From: Aestuariivita sp049276915 | GTDB taxonomy: Bacteria > Pseudomonadota > Alphaproteobacteria > Rhodobacterales > Rhodobacteraceae | Direction: 5' to 3' | Assembly (NCBI RefSeq): GCF_049276915.1 | Contig: NZ_JBASXK010000076.1 | Location: 1 to 64,000 of the forward strand | Length of the DNA stretch: 64,000 bases | Shown: piece after piece, positions 10,324-18,322 of the stretch | How positions within the stretch are numbered: position 1 is the first letter of the stretch | Layout: every line of letters begins with the position of its first letter | Notes under the pieces: generated by a model | Database searches by the model: none | Seen by the model: only the letters and a program-made list of their open reading frames with translations | Told to the model about the DNA's origin: nothing | Made by a program: the position numbers and the translations under genes

Positions 10324-10391
10324 AGGGCTATCGGGCCATGGTTAAGGTGCTCTGACAGGACCGTGCAAGGACAGTTAAGGGCGGATGAACG

Positions 10392-11111
10392 TCACAGCAC
10401 GATCAGCCCGCGGCTGAGCGCGCGCGCGACCGCATGCGTGGTGTTGAGCGCGCCCAGCTTGAAGCGCGCGCTTTCGATATAGACGCGCAGCGTATGTTCC
10501 GAGATCGACAGCGAATTGGCGACCTGCGCGCGGTTATAGCCAAGGGCCAGCATCGTCATCGCATCCACTTCACGCGGAGAAAGAGGTTGGGCCGGATCGG
10601 GGTGGCGGTCCGGCTCGAACTCCAGCGCCTTTTGATTGAAGTAATGACCGATCAGGATCAGGTTGCGGCTGTTGGCCTCGATGAAGCGCGCCCAGGCGTC
10701 GTCATCACAGCAGTCATTGCAGGTATACAGCGCGAATTGCCCGTTGGGGCCGCGAATGGGGACAGAAAAGCCCTGGTTGCCCACGCCATATTCCCGGGCT
10801 TCGGCCAGAAAGGCGCGTGCGGCCTTGCTTGACCAGTCCAGACGCTTCCAGTCAACCGGGTGGAAATGTTGGTAGCAGCCCTGAATGACAGGATCGATCC
10901 GCAGGTAATTCTGTTCAAGATACCGCTGCCGCCAGGCGTCGGAATAGGTACCGCAGCCATATTGCTCACCGGCTGAATCCACCCAGTGATAAACCATGTG
11001 CTTGATATCAAACAGATCGCGCAGGGCCACCGAAGCCCGGTGCATGCCTTCCAGCTTATCGGTGGCTTCCAAATCCCTCAGGATTGCGTCCAGCTGCGAT
11101 TGCTTTTCCAT
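10392..11111 (-). CDS. luxR: LuxR-family AHL-responsive transcriptional regulator
   Basis: A 239-residue regulator with an N-terminal autoinducer-binding domain (about 20-165) and a C-terminal GerE helix-turn-helix (about 177-237). The AHL-pocket residues are present: Trp60, Tyr64, Asp73-Pro74, Trp88 and Gly111/Gly114. The DNA-binding part reads LSPREVDAMTMLALG, then QVANSLSISEHTLRVYI and KLGALNTTHAVARAL. It lies 98 bp upstream of luxI on the same strand, so it is the cognate receptor. Its start codon lies inside a small ORF (11056-11265) that begins upstream, so it may be translated by coupling; its own ribosome site is weak. Confidence 0.92.
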   Translation of the reverse strand: MEKQSQLDAILRDLEATDKLEGMHRASVALRDLFDIKHMVYHWVDSAGEQYGCGTYSDAWRQRYLEQNYLRIDPVIQGCYQHFHPVDWKRLDWSSKAARAFLAEAREYGVGNQGFSVPIRGPNGQFALYTCNDCCDDDAWARFIEANSRNLILIGHYFNQKALEFEPDRHPDPAQPLSPREVDAMTMLALGYNRAQVANSLSISEHTLRVYIESARFKLGALNTTHAVARALSRGLIVL

Positions 11112-11265
11112 AGAGCTGCGCCGGGGCCCTTTCCTGATGTGACGCGATTTCCGCTGCGGCGATCAGGCCCGCATCGTCCAGATGCGCAGCCAGAGCAGCC
11201 AGATCATTTTCCTGAGCGAATGATCGAAGATCTGACAATACGTCCAGCACCCACTCATGTAACAT
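11056..11265 (-). CDS. Small conserved-looking protein overlapping the start of luxR
   Basis: A 69-codon ORF, MLHEWVLDVLSDLRSFAQEN onward, predicted to be helical and acidic in its first 45 residues. It overlaps the first 56 bp of luxR in another frame. Support for reality: a clear ribosome site (AAAGGG, 8 bases upstream of the ATG at 11265), the only good one in this leader, and Rhodobacterales-like codon use. I have an impression that similar short ORFs precede luxR in other roseobacters. The tail after about residue 50 is Arg/Gly-rich and may only be read-through over luxR. Possible roles: leader peptide for luxR translation, or a small partner protein. Confidence 0.6.
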   Translation of the reverse strand: MLHEWVLDVLSDLRSFAQENDLAALAAHLDDAGLIAAAEIASHQERAPAQLYGKAIAAGRNPEGFGSHR

Positions 11266-11285
11266 GGATTTATCCCTTTAAAGTG

Positions 11286-11302
11286 GTTAACAAATCGTTA
11301 AC
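11286..11302 (-). promoter_or_regulatory. CtrA-type binding site (TTAA-N7-TTAAC) before the luxR operon
   Basis: GTTAAC occurs at 11286-11291 and 11297-11302, giving a TTAA-N7-TTAAC match that reads perfectly on both strands. This is the consensus for the alphaproteobacterial cell-cycle regulator CtrA. It lies 21-37 bp upstream of the small ORF that leads into luxR and luxI. A possible -35/-10 pair (TTCAAC / TAGAGT) lies further upstream, which would put the box near or downstream of the start site (repression); if the real promoter is closer, it could activate. Confidence 0.6.
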
Positions 11303-11412
11303 ACAACTCTAGCACGATTCTGGTATATTGTTGAATTCGCTGCTTTTCACTCCCCAGAAATAGTGGGGTCGCGGGTTTGCAACGCTTTGAACAGGCAAAA
11401 CAAGGTCCCCGA

Positions 11413-11454
11413 AAACGCAAAACGCCCGCGAATCAGCCAAGCGATTCGCGGGCG
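11413..11454 (-). terminator. Rho-independent terminator of ccr
   Basis: GC-rich 12 bp perfect stem (CGCCCGCGAATC at 11423-11434 with GATTCGCGGGCG at 11443-11454, 8-base loop). On the minus strand it is followed by TTTTGCGTTTT. A second small hairpin (ACGGGG/CCCCGT) lies between it and the ccr stop. Confidence 0.88.
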
Positions 11455-11482
11455 CGCCGACGGGGCGGACCCCGTGGAGTGT

Positions 11483-12763
11483 TCAGGCGTTCAGAACGTC
11501 TTCGAAGGTGCGCAACCCGGTTCTGGGGGACTGCACCAGGACGGCCATATTGCCGGGCTTGTGCTCATTGCGCAGCATTTTCATATGCGCCATGGGCAGA
11601 TCGGCCCAGGTGAACACTTCGGACATGCACGGATCCAGACGGCGCTCCAGCATCAGCTGGTTGGCGGCACTGGCCTGTTTGAGATGGGCAAAGTGGCTGC
11701 CCTGAAGGCGCTTTTGGTGCATCCACATATAGCGGACGTCAAACGTGCAGTTGAACCCGGTGGTTCCCGCGCAGATCACCACCATGCCGCCCTTCTTGCA
11801 TACGAAGGTCGAGACCGGGAATGTGCTTTCTCCGGGATGTTCGAACACCATGTCGACATTCACGCCCTTGCCGGTGATGTCCCAGATGGCCTTGCCGAAC
11901 TTGCGGGTTTCGGCGAACCATTCGGCATATTCCGGCGTATTCACCGTGGGCATCTGGCCCCAGCAATTGAAATCCTTGCGGTTCAGAACGCCCTTGGCAC
12001 CCAGCCCCATGACGAAATCGCGTTTGCTTTCATCCGAGATTACGCCGATGGCATTGGCACCTGCGGTATTGATCAGCTGGATCGCGTAGGAGCCCAGACC
12101 ACCCGATGCGCCCCAGACCAGAACGTTCTGGCCGGGTTTGAGATCATGCGGCGCATGGCCGAACAACATCCGATAGGCGGTGGCCAGCGTCAGCGTATAG
12201 CACGCGCTTTCCTCCCATGTCAGATGCTTGGGGCGCGGCATGAGCTGCTGGCTTTGCACCACGCTGAATTGCGCGAATGAACCGTCCGCGGTCTCATAAC
12301 CCCAGATGCGCTGGCTGGGCGAATACATCGGGTCGCCGCCGTTGCATTCCTCGTCATCGCCATCGTCCTGGTTGCAATGCACCACGACCTCGTCGCCGAC
12401 TTTCCAGCGCTTGACCTTGGCACCCACCGCCCAGACGATCCCGGCGGCATCCGAACCGACAATGGCATAGGGCGCGCGGTGACCATCAAAGACCGACACG
12501 GGCTGGCCAAGGCAGGCCCAGACCCCGTTGTAATTCACACCGGCCGCCATGACCAGGATCAGCACATCCTGGTCGCCGATCTCGGGCACATCCACGACTT
12601 CAAGCTGCAGCGCCGTGTCGGGGTTGCCATGACGCTCGCGGCGCAGAACCCAGGCATGCATCTGAGCGGGCACATAGCCCATCGGAGGCATCTCTCCCAT
12701 ATCGTAGAGATCCTTCTCGGGGGCTTCGTATTGAGCGATACCGCCATCCTGATCCAAGGCCAT
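11483..12763 (-). CDS. ccr: Crotonyl-CoA carboxylase/reductase
   Basis: Key enzyme of the ethylmalonyl-CoA pathway; it reductively carboxylates crotonyl-CoA with NADPH and CO2 to ethylmalonyl-CoA. The 426-residue protein is a zinc-less medium-chain dehydrogenase. The nucleotide motif is VWGASGGLGSYAIQL, and HCNQDDGDDEECNGGDPM and the MWMHQKRLQGSHFA block are diagnostic for Ccr. I chose the ATG at 12763 (MALDQDGG) because AAGGAGG lies 5 bases before it and known Ccr proteins begin MALD; upstream in-frame starts at 12778 and 12784 lack a ribosome site. A strong terminator follows. The promoter region contains a GCAATATTGC palindrome (12839-12848). Ecm, the enzyme two steps later in the pathway, is encoded 2.3 kb away. 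Confidence 0.97.
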   Translation of the reverse strand: MALDQDGGIAQYEAPEKDLYDMGEMPPMGYVPAQMHAWVLRRERHGNPDTALQLEVVDVPEIGDQDVLILVMAAGVNYNGVWACLGQPVSVFDGHRAPYAIVGSDAAGIVWAVGAKVKRWKVGDEVVVHCNQDDGDDEECNGGDPMYSPSQRIWGYETADGSFAQFSVVQSQQLMPRPKHLTWEESACYTLTLATAYRMLFGHAPHDLKPGQNVLVWGASGGLGSYAIQLINTAGANAIGVISDESKRDFVMGLGAKGVLNRKDFNCWGQMPTVNTPEYAEWFAETRKFGKAIWDITGKGVNVDMVFEHPGESTFPVSTFVCKKGGMVVICAGTTGFNCTFDVRYMWMHQKRLQGSHFAHLKQASAANQLMLERRLDPCMSEVFTWADLPMAHMKMLRNEHKPGNMAVLVQSPRTGLRTFEDVLNA

Positions 12764-12838
12764 CAGCGCCTCCTTCATATCCAAGCTGTGCCGCGATGCG
12801 GAATCGCAGCTTTACGGGAATGGGATAGGAGGCGCAGC

Positions 12839-12848
12839 GCAATATTGC
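12839..12848. promoter_or_regulatory. GCAATATTGC palindrome upstream of ccr
   Basis: A perfect 10 bp palindrome within TTGCAATATTGCGC, about 76 bp upstream of the chosen ccr start. TTGC-type repeats are used by ScfR/RamB-family regulators of propionyl-CoA and acetate metabolism in related bacteria, so it is a candidate operator. The region between ccr and the next gene is short (12764-12875), so promoter elements must lie here. Confidence 0.35.
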
Positions 12849-12875
12849 AACCTTGAAACCTGTCTTTTTGTAATT

Positions 12876-14288
12876 TTATAACCCTGCAGGCGCAGAAATT
12901 TCCTTTGCAGACGCAGAATCTTTTCGATTCTTGCTTTGGAACAAATGCCGGATGGAATTGGCATAGAACCGGCAGACCTCTTCCTCGTCGGGGTTGAGGC
13001 GGTATTGCTCGCCCTCTGCGATCAGGATGCCGCGCTGGCAAAGCTGGCGCAGACCGGTTTCGGCCGCATAATCGCGGTTGTTGCGCGGCAGGTGGATATG
13101 GGCGTTTGGCACTGTGTCCATCAACGCCGTAAAGGCCAGTTCCACCTCAGCCCGGCTGCGCGCGACGCCGTCCTGCATGATCCAGGCGGTCATGGGAACC
13201 GGCAACACCGGGACAACCTCGCCGATCCGCTTCATCAACTCGCGCCCCAGCGGCACGGTGAGGTCGCCCTGTTTGCCCGCCGAGAACGCCTTGAGCGACA
13301 TCGGCGCACCAAAGCTGACCGCAGCATATCCGAACTTGTGATACCGCCCGGTCGCACGCAGCCAGATCTGTTTGAACGACTTGGCCGCGATCATCCCGAT
13401 CGAGGCGTCAAACCGGCGCCGGGGATGATGCACGGCGGCCAGCAGGATGCGATCCTCAAGCACGCGGTCATAATTCAGCGCCACGGGGACAAAGACCACA
13501 TCGCGCGTGTCCGGTCCGACACCGTCCGCTATGTATTTCAACAAACCCAGCTTGGGTGTCATCAGCTTGCCCGTAAGGCTCAGCCCGCCTTCGGGAAACA
13601 TCGCCTGGGTGACCCCGGCTTCGGTGGCCAGACGCACATAGCGCGCCAGAACCGTGCGATAGAGATCATTGCGCGACTTGCGGCGGATGAAATACGCCCC
13701 CATGGCCCGGATCAGCCCGCTCAGCGGCCAGACCCGCGCCCACTCGCCCACCGCATAGGACAGAGCCGAGCGTTCGGCGGCCAGATAGGTGACCAGCACA
13801 TAATCCATGTTGCTGCGATGGTTCATGACAAAGACCACGGTCGCCTCGGGGTCGATCGCCTTGAGCGCCTCTTCGTCGTGATGGCCAAGGCGCACGCGAT
13901 AAAAGGCATTCGACAGAAACCGCGCAAGGCGAATGGCAAAGCCGAAATAGGCCGATGCCGAAAAGGACGGCACGATTTCGCGCGCATAGCGGCGCGCCTG
14001 CTCGAAGGCGACGTTATCGGGGATGCCCTGCTCCTGGGCATGTTTGACAATGGCCGAGGTGACCTCGGGATCATAGATCAACCGCTGGATCATGTCATAG
14101 CGCCGGGCCAGCTTGAACGGCTGGATCGGACGTTCCAACCGTTCGTTCAGACGGGAGACCGCCTTTTCCAACCGTCGCCGAAAGAACCAGCGCACGGACG
14201 GAAACAGAAAATGCGAAGCAAAGGTGACCACCGCAAACAGCAGGATCAGCACAAAAAGCCAGAGCGGTAGTTCCACGGTCGATGTCAT
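12876..14288 (-). CDS. PlsB-like glycerol-3-phosphate / lysophosphatidate acyltransferase
   Basis: A 470-residue membrane-bound acyltransferase. A transmembrane helix spans about residues 9-28. The catalytic HX4D motif is HRSNMD (His157, Asp162), and FPEGG near residue 235 is the glycerolphosphate-binding block. It is longer than PlsC (about 240) and shorter than PlsB (about 800), and fits the alphaproteobacterial group annotated as 1-acyl-glycerol-3-phosphate acyltransferase. I chose the ATG at 14288 because AAGGG lies 8 bases upstream; an in-frame ATG at 14339 has no ribosome site. It probably acylates glycerol phosphate early in phospholipid synthesis. It ends 112 bp from the ccr start on the same strand and is divergent from the acetyltransferase gene. 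Confidence 0.85.
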   Translation of the reverse strand: MTSTVELPLWLFVLILLFAVVTFASHFLFPSVRWFFRRRLEKAVSRLNERLERPIQPFKLARRYDMIQRLIYDPEVTSAIVKHAQEQGIPDNVAFEQARRYAREIVPSFSASAYFGFAIRLARFLSNAFYRVRLGHHDEEALKAIDPEATVVFVMNHRSNMDYVLVTYLAAERSALSYAVGEWARVWPLSGLIRAMGAYFIRRKSRNDLYRTVLARYVRLATEAGVTQAMFPEGGLSLTGKLMTPKLGLLKYIADGVGPDTRDVVFVPVALNYDRVLEDRILLAAVHHPRRRFDASIGMIAAKSFKQIWLRATGRYHKFGYAAVSFGAPMSLKAFSAGKQGDLTVPLGRELMKRIGEVVPVLPVPMTAWIMQDGVARSRAEVELAFTALMDTVPNAHIHLPRNNRDYAAETGLRQLCQRGILIAEGEQYRLNPDEEEVCRFYANSIRHLFQSKNRKDSASAKEISAPAGL

Positions 14289-14356
14289 GGTCAGACCCTT
14301 GCAGCAAAGCGTCGACAGGTAAATATGACATATCGGCAACCGGTACAGGGCAGATC

Positions 14357-14956
14357 ATGCAGGAATGGACCATTCAAACCGGGATTCCGGTCGATCAGAT
14401 TGATCGCGCCGCCAAGCTGTATTGGCAGGCGTTCGAAGGAAAGCTGGGTCGACTGATGGGGCCAGCGGATCGGGCTCATGGTTTTTTCCGAGAGGTGATG
14501 GACCCGCGATATGCTCTCAGCGCAGTGGATGAGAATGGCACGCTGATCGGGCTGGCGGGCTATAAGACCAGCGCGGGGAGCATGGTTGGCGGAAACCTGT
14601 CCGATCTGGCGCGCAGCTATGGCTGGTTCGGGGCCCTTTGGCGGGGTTTGCTGCTGTCGGCACTTGAGCGCGACATCGAAGACGGCGTGTTGCTGATGGA
14701 CGGCATCTGTGTTGCGCCCGAAGGCCGGGGCCGCGGTGTGGGCACAGCCCTGCTGAGTGCGATCAAACAACAGGCCGTGGATCAGGGCGCAAAGGCCGTG
14801 CGGCTGGATGTGATCGATACCAACCCCCGGGCACGCCGCCTTTACGAGCGTGAGGGGTTTGTCGCCGTGGGCGAAAGCCAGACCGGGCCGCTGAAATGGG
14901 TTTTCGGATTTTCCAAAGCGACCGGCTTGCGTTTCCAGATCGGGCAAGCCCCGTAA
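14357..14956 (+). CDS. GNAT-family N-acetyltransferase
   Basis: A 199-residue GNAT enzyme. The acetyl-CoA site is VAPEGRGRGVGTALL (RGRGVG at residues 124-129), followed by the usual TNPRARRLYEREGF ending of the fold. The start at 14357 has ACAGGG 6 bases upstream. It is divergent from the PlsB-like gene; the shared 68 bp contains an ATATGACATAT dyad (14323-14333), possibly an operator. The substrate cannot be predicted. Confidence 0.9.
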   Translation: MQEWTIQTGIPVDQIDRAAKLYWQAFEGKLGRLMGPADRAHGFFREVMDPRYALSAVDENGTLIGLAGYKTSAGSMVGGNLSDLARSYGWFGALWRGLLLSALERDIEDGVLLMDGICVAPEGRGRGVGTALLSAIKQQAVDQGAKAVRLDVIDTNPRARRLYEREGFVAVGESQTGPLKWVFGFSKATGLRFQIGQAP

Positions 14957-14975
14957 ATTGCCGCGTTGCGGCGAA

Positions 14976-15005
14976 TTGACTTTGCCATAATCTTTCAAGT
15001 ATCAG
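14976..15005 (+). promoter_or_regulatory. Candidate sigma-70-type promoter of ecm
   Basis: TTGACT (14976-14981) and TATCAG (15000-15005) with 18 bp spacing, about 48 bp before the ecm start. The -35 box is good, the -10 box moderate. Confidence 0.4.
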
Positions 15006-15052
15006 GCCCTAGACGCAATAAAATTGCCCACCCTGATTCACGAGGTTGCCTG

Positions 15053-17020
15053 ATGACTGACGCGCAAAAAGATCGCCCCTGGCTGATCCGCACCTATGCC
15101 GGACATTCCACGGCCAAGGCGTCCAACGCGCTGTATCGCGGCAATCTGGCCAAAGGTCAGACCGGTCTGTCCGTTGCCTTCGATCTGCCCACGCAGACGG
15201 GCTATGACAGCGATCATGTGCTGTCGCGCGGCGAAGTGGGCAAGGTCGGCGTGCCGATCTGCCACTTGGGCGACATGCGCAGCCTGTTCGACGAGATTCC
15301 GCTGGAACAGATGAACACCTCGATGACGATCAACGCGACGGCGCCCTGGCTTCTGGCACTGTATATCGCGGTGGCCGAGGAACAGGGCGCGGATGTCACA
15401 CAATTGCAGGGCACGGTGCAAAATGACCTGATCAAGGAATACCTGTCGCGTGGCACCTATATCTGCCCGCCCAAACCGTCGCTGAAGATGATCGCGGATG
15501 TGGCCGAGTATTGCTATACCAGTATCCCGAAATGGAACCCGATGAACGTGTGTTCCTATCACCTGCAGGAAGCCGGCGCGACACCCGAACAGGAACTGGC
15601 CTTTGCATTGGCCACGGCGCAGGCGGTTCTGGATGAATTGCGCCCGCGTGTCCCAGCCGAGGATTTCCCGGTTCTGGTTGGACGGATTTCGTTTTTCGTC
15701 AATGCCGGCATTCGTTTCATAACCGAGATGTGCAAGATGCGCGCCTTCGTCGATCTCTGGGATGAGATCTGCGAGGAACGCTATGGGGTCAGCGATCCCA
15801 AGATGCGCCGCTTCCGATATGGGGTTCAGGTCAACTCGCTGGGCCTGACCGAGCAGCAACCGGAAAACAACGTCTATCGCATTCTGATTGAAATGCTGGC
15901 GGTGACCCTGTCCAAGAAGGCGCGCGCCCGTGCCGTGCAACTGCCTGCATGGAACGAGGCACTGGGCCTGCCGCGCCCCTGGGATCAGCAATGGTCGATG
16001 CGGATGCAACAGATCCTGGCCTATGAAACCGATCTTCTGGAATATGGCGATCTGTTTGACGGAAACCCGGTTGTCGATGCCAAGGTCGAGGAATTGAAAA
16101 ACGGCGCGCGCGCCGAATTGGCGAATCTCGAGACCATGGGCGGTGCGGTGCAATCCATCGAATACATGAAGTCCCGTCTTGTGGATTCCAATGCGGACCG
16201 GTTGAACCGGATCGAGGCCGGCCAGACGGTCGTGGTCGGCGTGAACAAATACACCACGACTGAACCCTCGCCTTTGCAGACCGAAGACGGCGGCATCATG
16301 GTTGTGGATCCGGCGGTGGAACAGGAACAGATCGACCGCCTGAACACCTGGCGCGCCGAACGCGACGGCGCGGCGGTCGCGGCGGCTCTGGCGGCTTTGC
16401 GCGACGCCTCGCAAAAGGGCGAGAACATCATGCCGGCCTCGATCGCGGCCGCGCGTGCCGGTGTGACCACGGGCGAATGGGCCGAGGAAATGCGCCGCGT
16501 CCATGGCACCTATCGCGGACCCACCGGAGTTTCCGGATCCGTGTCCAACAAGACCGAAGGTCTGGAGCACATCCGCGAGGCCGTGGATGCAGTCAGCGAC
16601 AAACTGGGGCGGCGTCTGAAATTCCTTGTGGGCAAACCGGGGCTGGATGGACATTCCAACGGTGCTGAACAAATCGCATTCCGCGCGCGCGATTGCGGCA
16701 TGGACATCAGCTATGAGGGTATTCGCCTCACGCCGGATGAAATCGTGGCCGCCGCTCTCGAGGATGACGCCCATGTGGTGGGTCTGTCTATCCTGTCGGG
16801 CAGCCATATGCCTCTGGTCGAGGACCTGCTGAAAAAGTTGGATGCGGCCGGTCTGGGCCATGTGCCCCTGATCGTTGGCGGTATTATTCCCGATGATGAC
16901 GCACGGCGCCTGTTGAAAATGGGTGTTGCGAAAGTCTATACGCCGAAAGACTTTGAATTGAACGCCATCATGATGGATATCGTCGCGCTGGCTGACCCAA
17001 AGGCAATTGCCGCGCAATAG
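15053..17020 (+). CDS. ecm: Ethylmalonyl-CoA mutase
   Basis: A B12-dependent mutase converting (2R)-ethylmalonyl-CoA to methylsuccinyl-CoA in the ethylmalonyl-CoA pathway (MeaA type). The 655-residue protein has the N-terminal CoA-binding TIM barrel (YAGHSTAKASNALYR, FDLPTQTGYDSDH) and a C-terminal cobalamin domain. The latter has the DxHxxG motif as Asp532-Gly-His534-Ser-Asn-Gly537 and the late VGGIIPDDDARRL motif. I prefer Ecm to methylmalonyl-CoA mutase because it is a single chain of about 655 residues rather than about 720 and is near ccr. The ATG at 15053 has GAGG 8 bases upstream. A small GGGACT/AGTCCC hairpin lies downstream at 17058-17072. Confidence 0.94.
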   Translation: MTDAQKDRPWLIRTYAGHSTAKASNALYRGNLAKGQTGLSVAFDLPTQTGYDSDHVLSRGEVGKVGVPICHLGDMRSLFDEIPLEQMNTSMTINATAPWLLALYIAVAEEQGADVTQLQGTVQNDLIKEYLSRGTYICPPKPSLKMIADVAEYCYTSIPKWNPMNVCSYHLQEAGATPEQELAFALATAQAVLDELRPRVPAEDFPVLVGRISFFVNAGIRFITEMCKMRAFVDLWDEICEERYGVSDPKMRRFRYGVQVNSLGLTEQQPENNVYRILIEMLAVTLSKKARARAVQLPAWNEALGLPRPWDQQWSMRMQQILAYETDLLEYGDLFDGNPVVDAKVEELKNGARAELANLETMGGAVQSIEYMKSRLVDSNADRLNRIEAGQTVVVGVNKYTTTEPSPLQTEDGGIMVVDPAVEQEQIDRLNTWRAERDGAAVAAALAALRDASQKGENIMPASIAAARAGVTTGEWAEEMRRVHGTYRGPTGVSGSVSNKTEGLEHIREAVDAVSDKLGRRLKFLVGKPGLDGHSNGAEQIAFRARDCGMDISYEGIRLTPDEIVAAALEDDAHVVGLSILSGSHMPLVEDLLKKLDAAGLGHVPLIVGGIIPDDDARRLLKMGVAKVYTPKDFELNAIMMDIVALADPKAIAAQ

Positions 17021-17131
17021 GTTGCCAATCAGATCTGACACAAAATAGTTCACGCAAGGGACTGTAAGTCCCCGAATTTCATCTGTATTTTCTTTGTTGT
17101 TTCGCGAAAGCCGCAAAAAGGAAAATCCAAG

Positions 17132-17482
17132 ATGGCGATCGATCTATCCGGAATGAATCGAAAAGAGCTTGAAAAGCTCAAGTCGGACGTTGAAAAGGCC
17201 CTGATCTCGGCACAAGCCCGCGATTTGCGCGCAGCCAAGAAAGCAGCTGAAAAAGCTGCCGCTGAATTCGGCTTTTCACTGGGTGAAATATCCGGCGGTG
17301 ACAGCGCTGCGGAAAAACCAAAGCGCGCCTATAAAAAGCGCAAACCTTCCAAAGGCACTGGCGTTGCGAAGTACCGCAACCCCGACGATGCCAAGCAGAC
17401 ATGGACCGGCAAGGGGCGTCAGCCCAATTGGTTCAAGACCGCGATGGAAAAAGGCATCGATCCCGCGACGATGGAAATCTGA
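17132..17482 (+). CDS. H-NS family nucleoid-associated protein (HvrA-like)
   Basis: A 116-residue DNA-binding protein. The N-terminal half is a charged helix suited to oligomerisation (EKLKSDVEKALISAQARDL). The C-terminal H-NS motif is KYRNPDDAKQTWTGKGRQPN, with the TWTGKGRQP core that enters the minor groove of AT-rich DNA. In Rhodobacter the homologues HvrA/Spb adjust photosynthesis and other genes, so it is probably a global regulator. It has an AAAAAGGAAAA ribosome region. It is transcribed alone between ecm and deoD. Confidence 0.93.
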   Translation: MAIDLSGMNRKELEKLKSDVEKALISAQARDLRAAKKAAEKAAAEFGFSLGEISGGDSAAEKPKRAYKKRKPSKGTGVAKYRNPDDAKQTWTGKGRQPNWFKTAMEKGIDPATMEI

Positions 17483-17551
17483 TACGCGATCGGATTGCGT
17501 GACCCCGGCTGTTCGCAGATAAAGGCGGACAAGACAAAAAGGGAGTCACGC

Positions 17552-18256
17552 ATGACGATCCATATCGGTGCTGAAAAGGGCCAGATCGCGCCCACGGTCT
17601 TGATGCCGGGCGATCCATATCGCGCGCGATGGGCGGCCCAGACCTTTCTGGATGCACCTGAACTGGTGAATGAAACCCGCGGCATGCTGGGCTATACCGG
17701 GACCTGGAAGGGACATCCTGTCACCATTCAGGGATCGGGCATGGGCATGCCATCCCTGTCGATTTACGCCAATGAACTGATCCGCGATTTTGATGCGCAG
17801 ACGCTGATCCGAATTGGGTCCTGCGGGGGTATGCAGCCGCATGTGAAGCTGCGCGATATCATTGTGGCGATGACGGCCAGCTCGATCAGCACGCCGTCTT
17901 CCGGCATTTTCCGGGAATTCAATTACGCGCCAACTGCAGATTGGGGGCTTTTGCGCGCGGCTGTTGCGGCCTGTGAAGCGAACTCCATTCAGCCTCATGT
18001 GGGCGCGATCTATTCCTCGGATGTGTTTTACGATGAACGCCCTGATCTGAACGCCGAAATGGTGCGTCACGGTATTCTGGGCGTCGAAATGGAGGCTGCG
18101 GAGCTTTATACGCTGGCCGCGCGCTATAACCGTCGCGCCCTGGCGGTGCTGACTGTTTCGGACCATCTTGGCACGGGCGAGGCCCTGCCCTCGGAGGATC
18201 GCGAGAAAAGCTTCGCAGATATGGTTGAAATCGCCCTGAGCGCCGCATTCGCCTGA
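17552..18256 (+). CDS. deoD: Purine-nucleoside phosphorylase, DeoD type
   Basis: A 234-residue enzyme splitting purine nucleosides with phosphate to base and ribose-1-phosphate. Visible family blocks: MPGDPYRARW (phosphate site), GSGMGMPSLSIYANEL, RIGSCGGMQ, GVEMEAAELY (ribose site) and TVSDHLGTGE with the catalytic Asp. The length matches hexameric DeoD. Start chosen at 17552 with GGGAG 6 bases upstream. It fits nucleoside salvage and could act on nucleosides brought in by the importer at 0.4-5 kb, though the two are not adjacent. Confidence 0.94.
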   Translation: MTIHIGAEKGQIAPTVLMPGDPYRARWAAQTFLDAPELVNETRGMLGYTGTWKGHPVTIQGSGMGMPSLSIYANELIRDFDAQTLIRIGSCGGMQPHVKLRDIIVAMTASSISTPSSGIFREFNYAPTADWGLLRAAVAACEANSIQPHVGAIYSSDVFYDERPDLNAEMVRHGILGVEMEAAELYTLAARYNRRALAVLTVSDHLGTGEALPSEDREKSFADMVEIALSAAFA

Positions 18257-18322
18257 CGCGCCGGCATCCCAAAGCAAGACGCAGGATTGTGCAGCACAAG
18301 GCTTTGCCAGAAGCCGCCCCTG

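Noticed and set aside
10302..10326. A possible classical lux box before luxI.
   Set aside because: The arms CTGT and ACA are 14 bases apart, not 12, and the second arm is imperfect; kept only as a hairpin.
17055..17074. A hairpin AGGGA-CTGTAAG-TCCCC that looks like a tRNA-Tyr anticodon arm.
   Set aside because: There is no acceptor stem, D-arm or T-arm (no GGTTCRA) around it; it is probably just a small hairpin after ecm.
15038..17116. A 692-codon open frame opposite ecm.
   Set aside because: Shadow of the mutase gene; no motifs.
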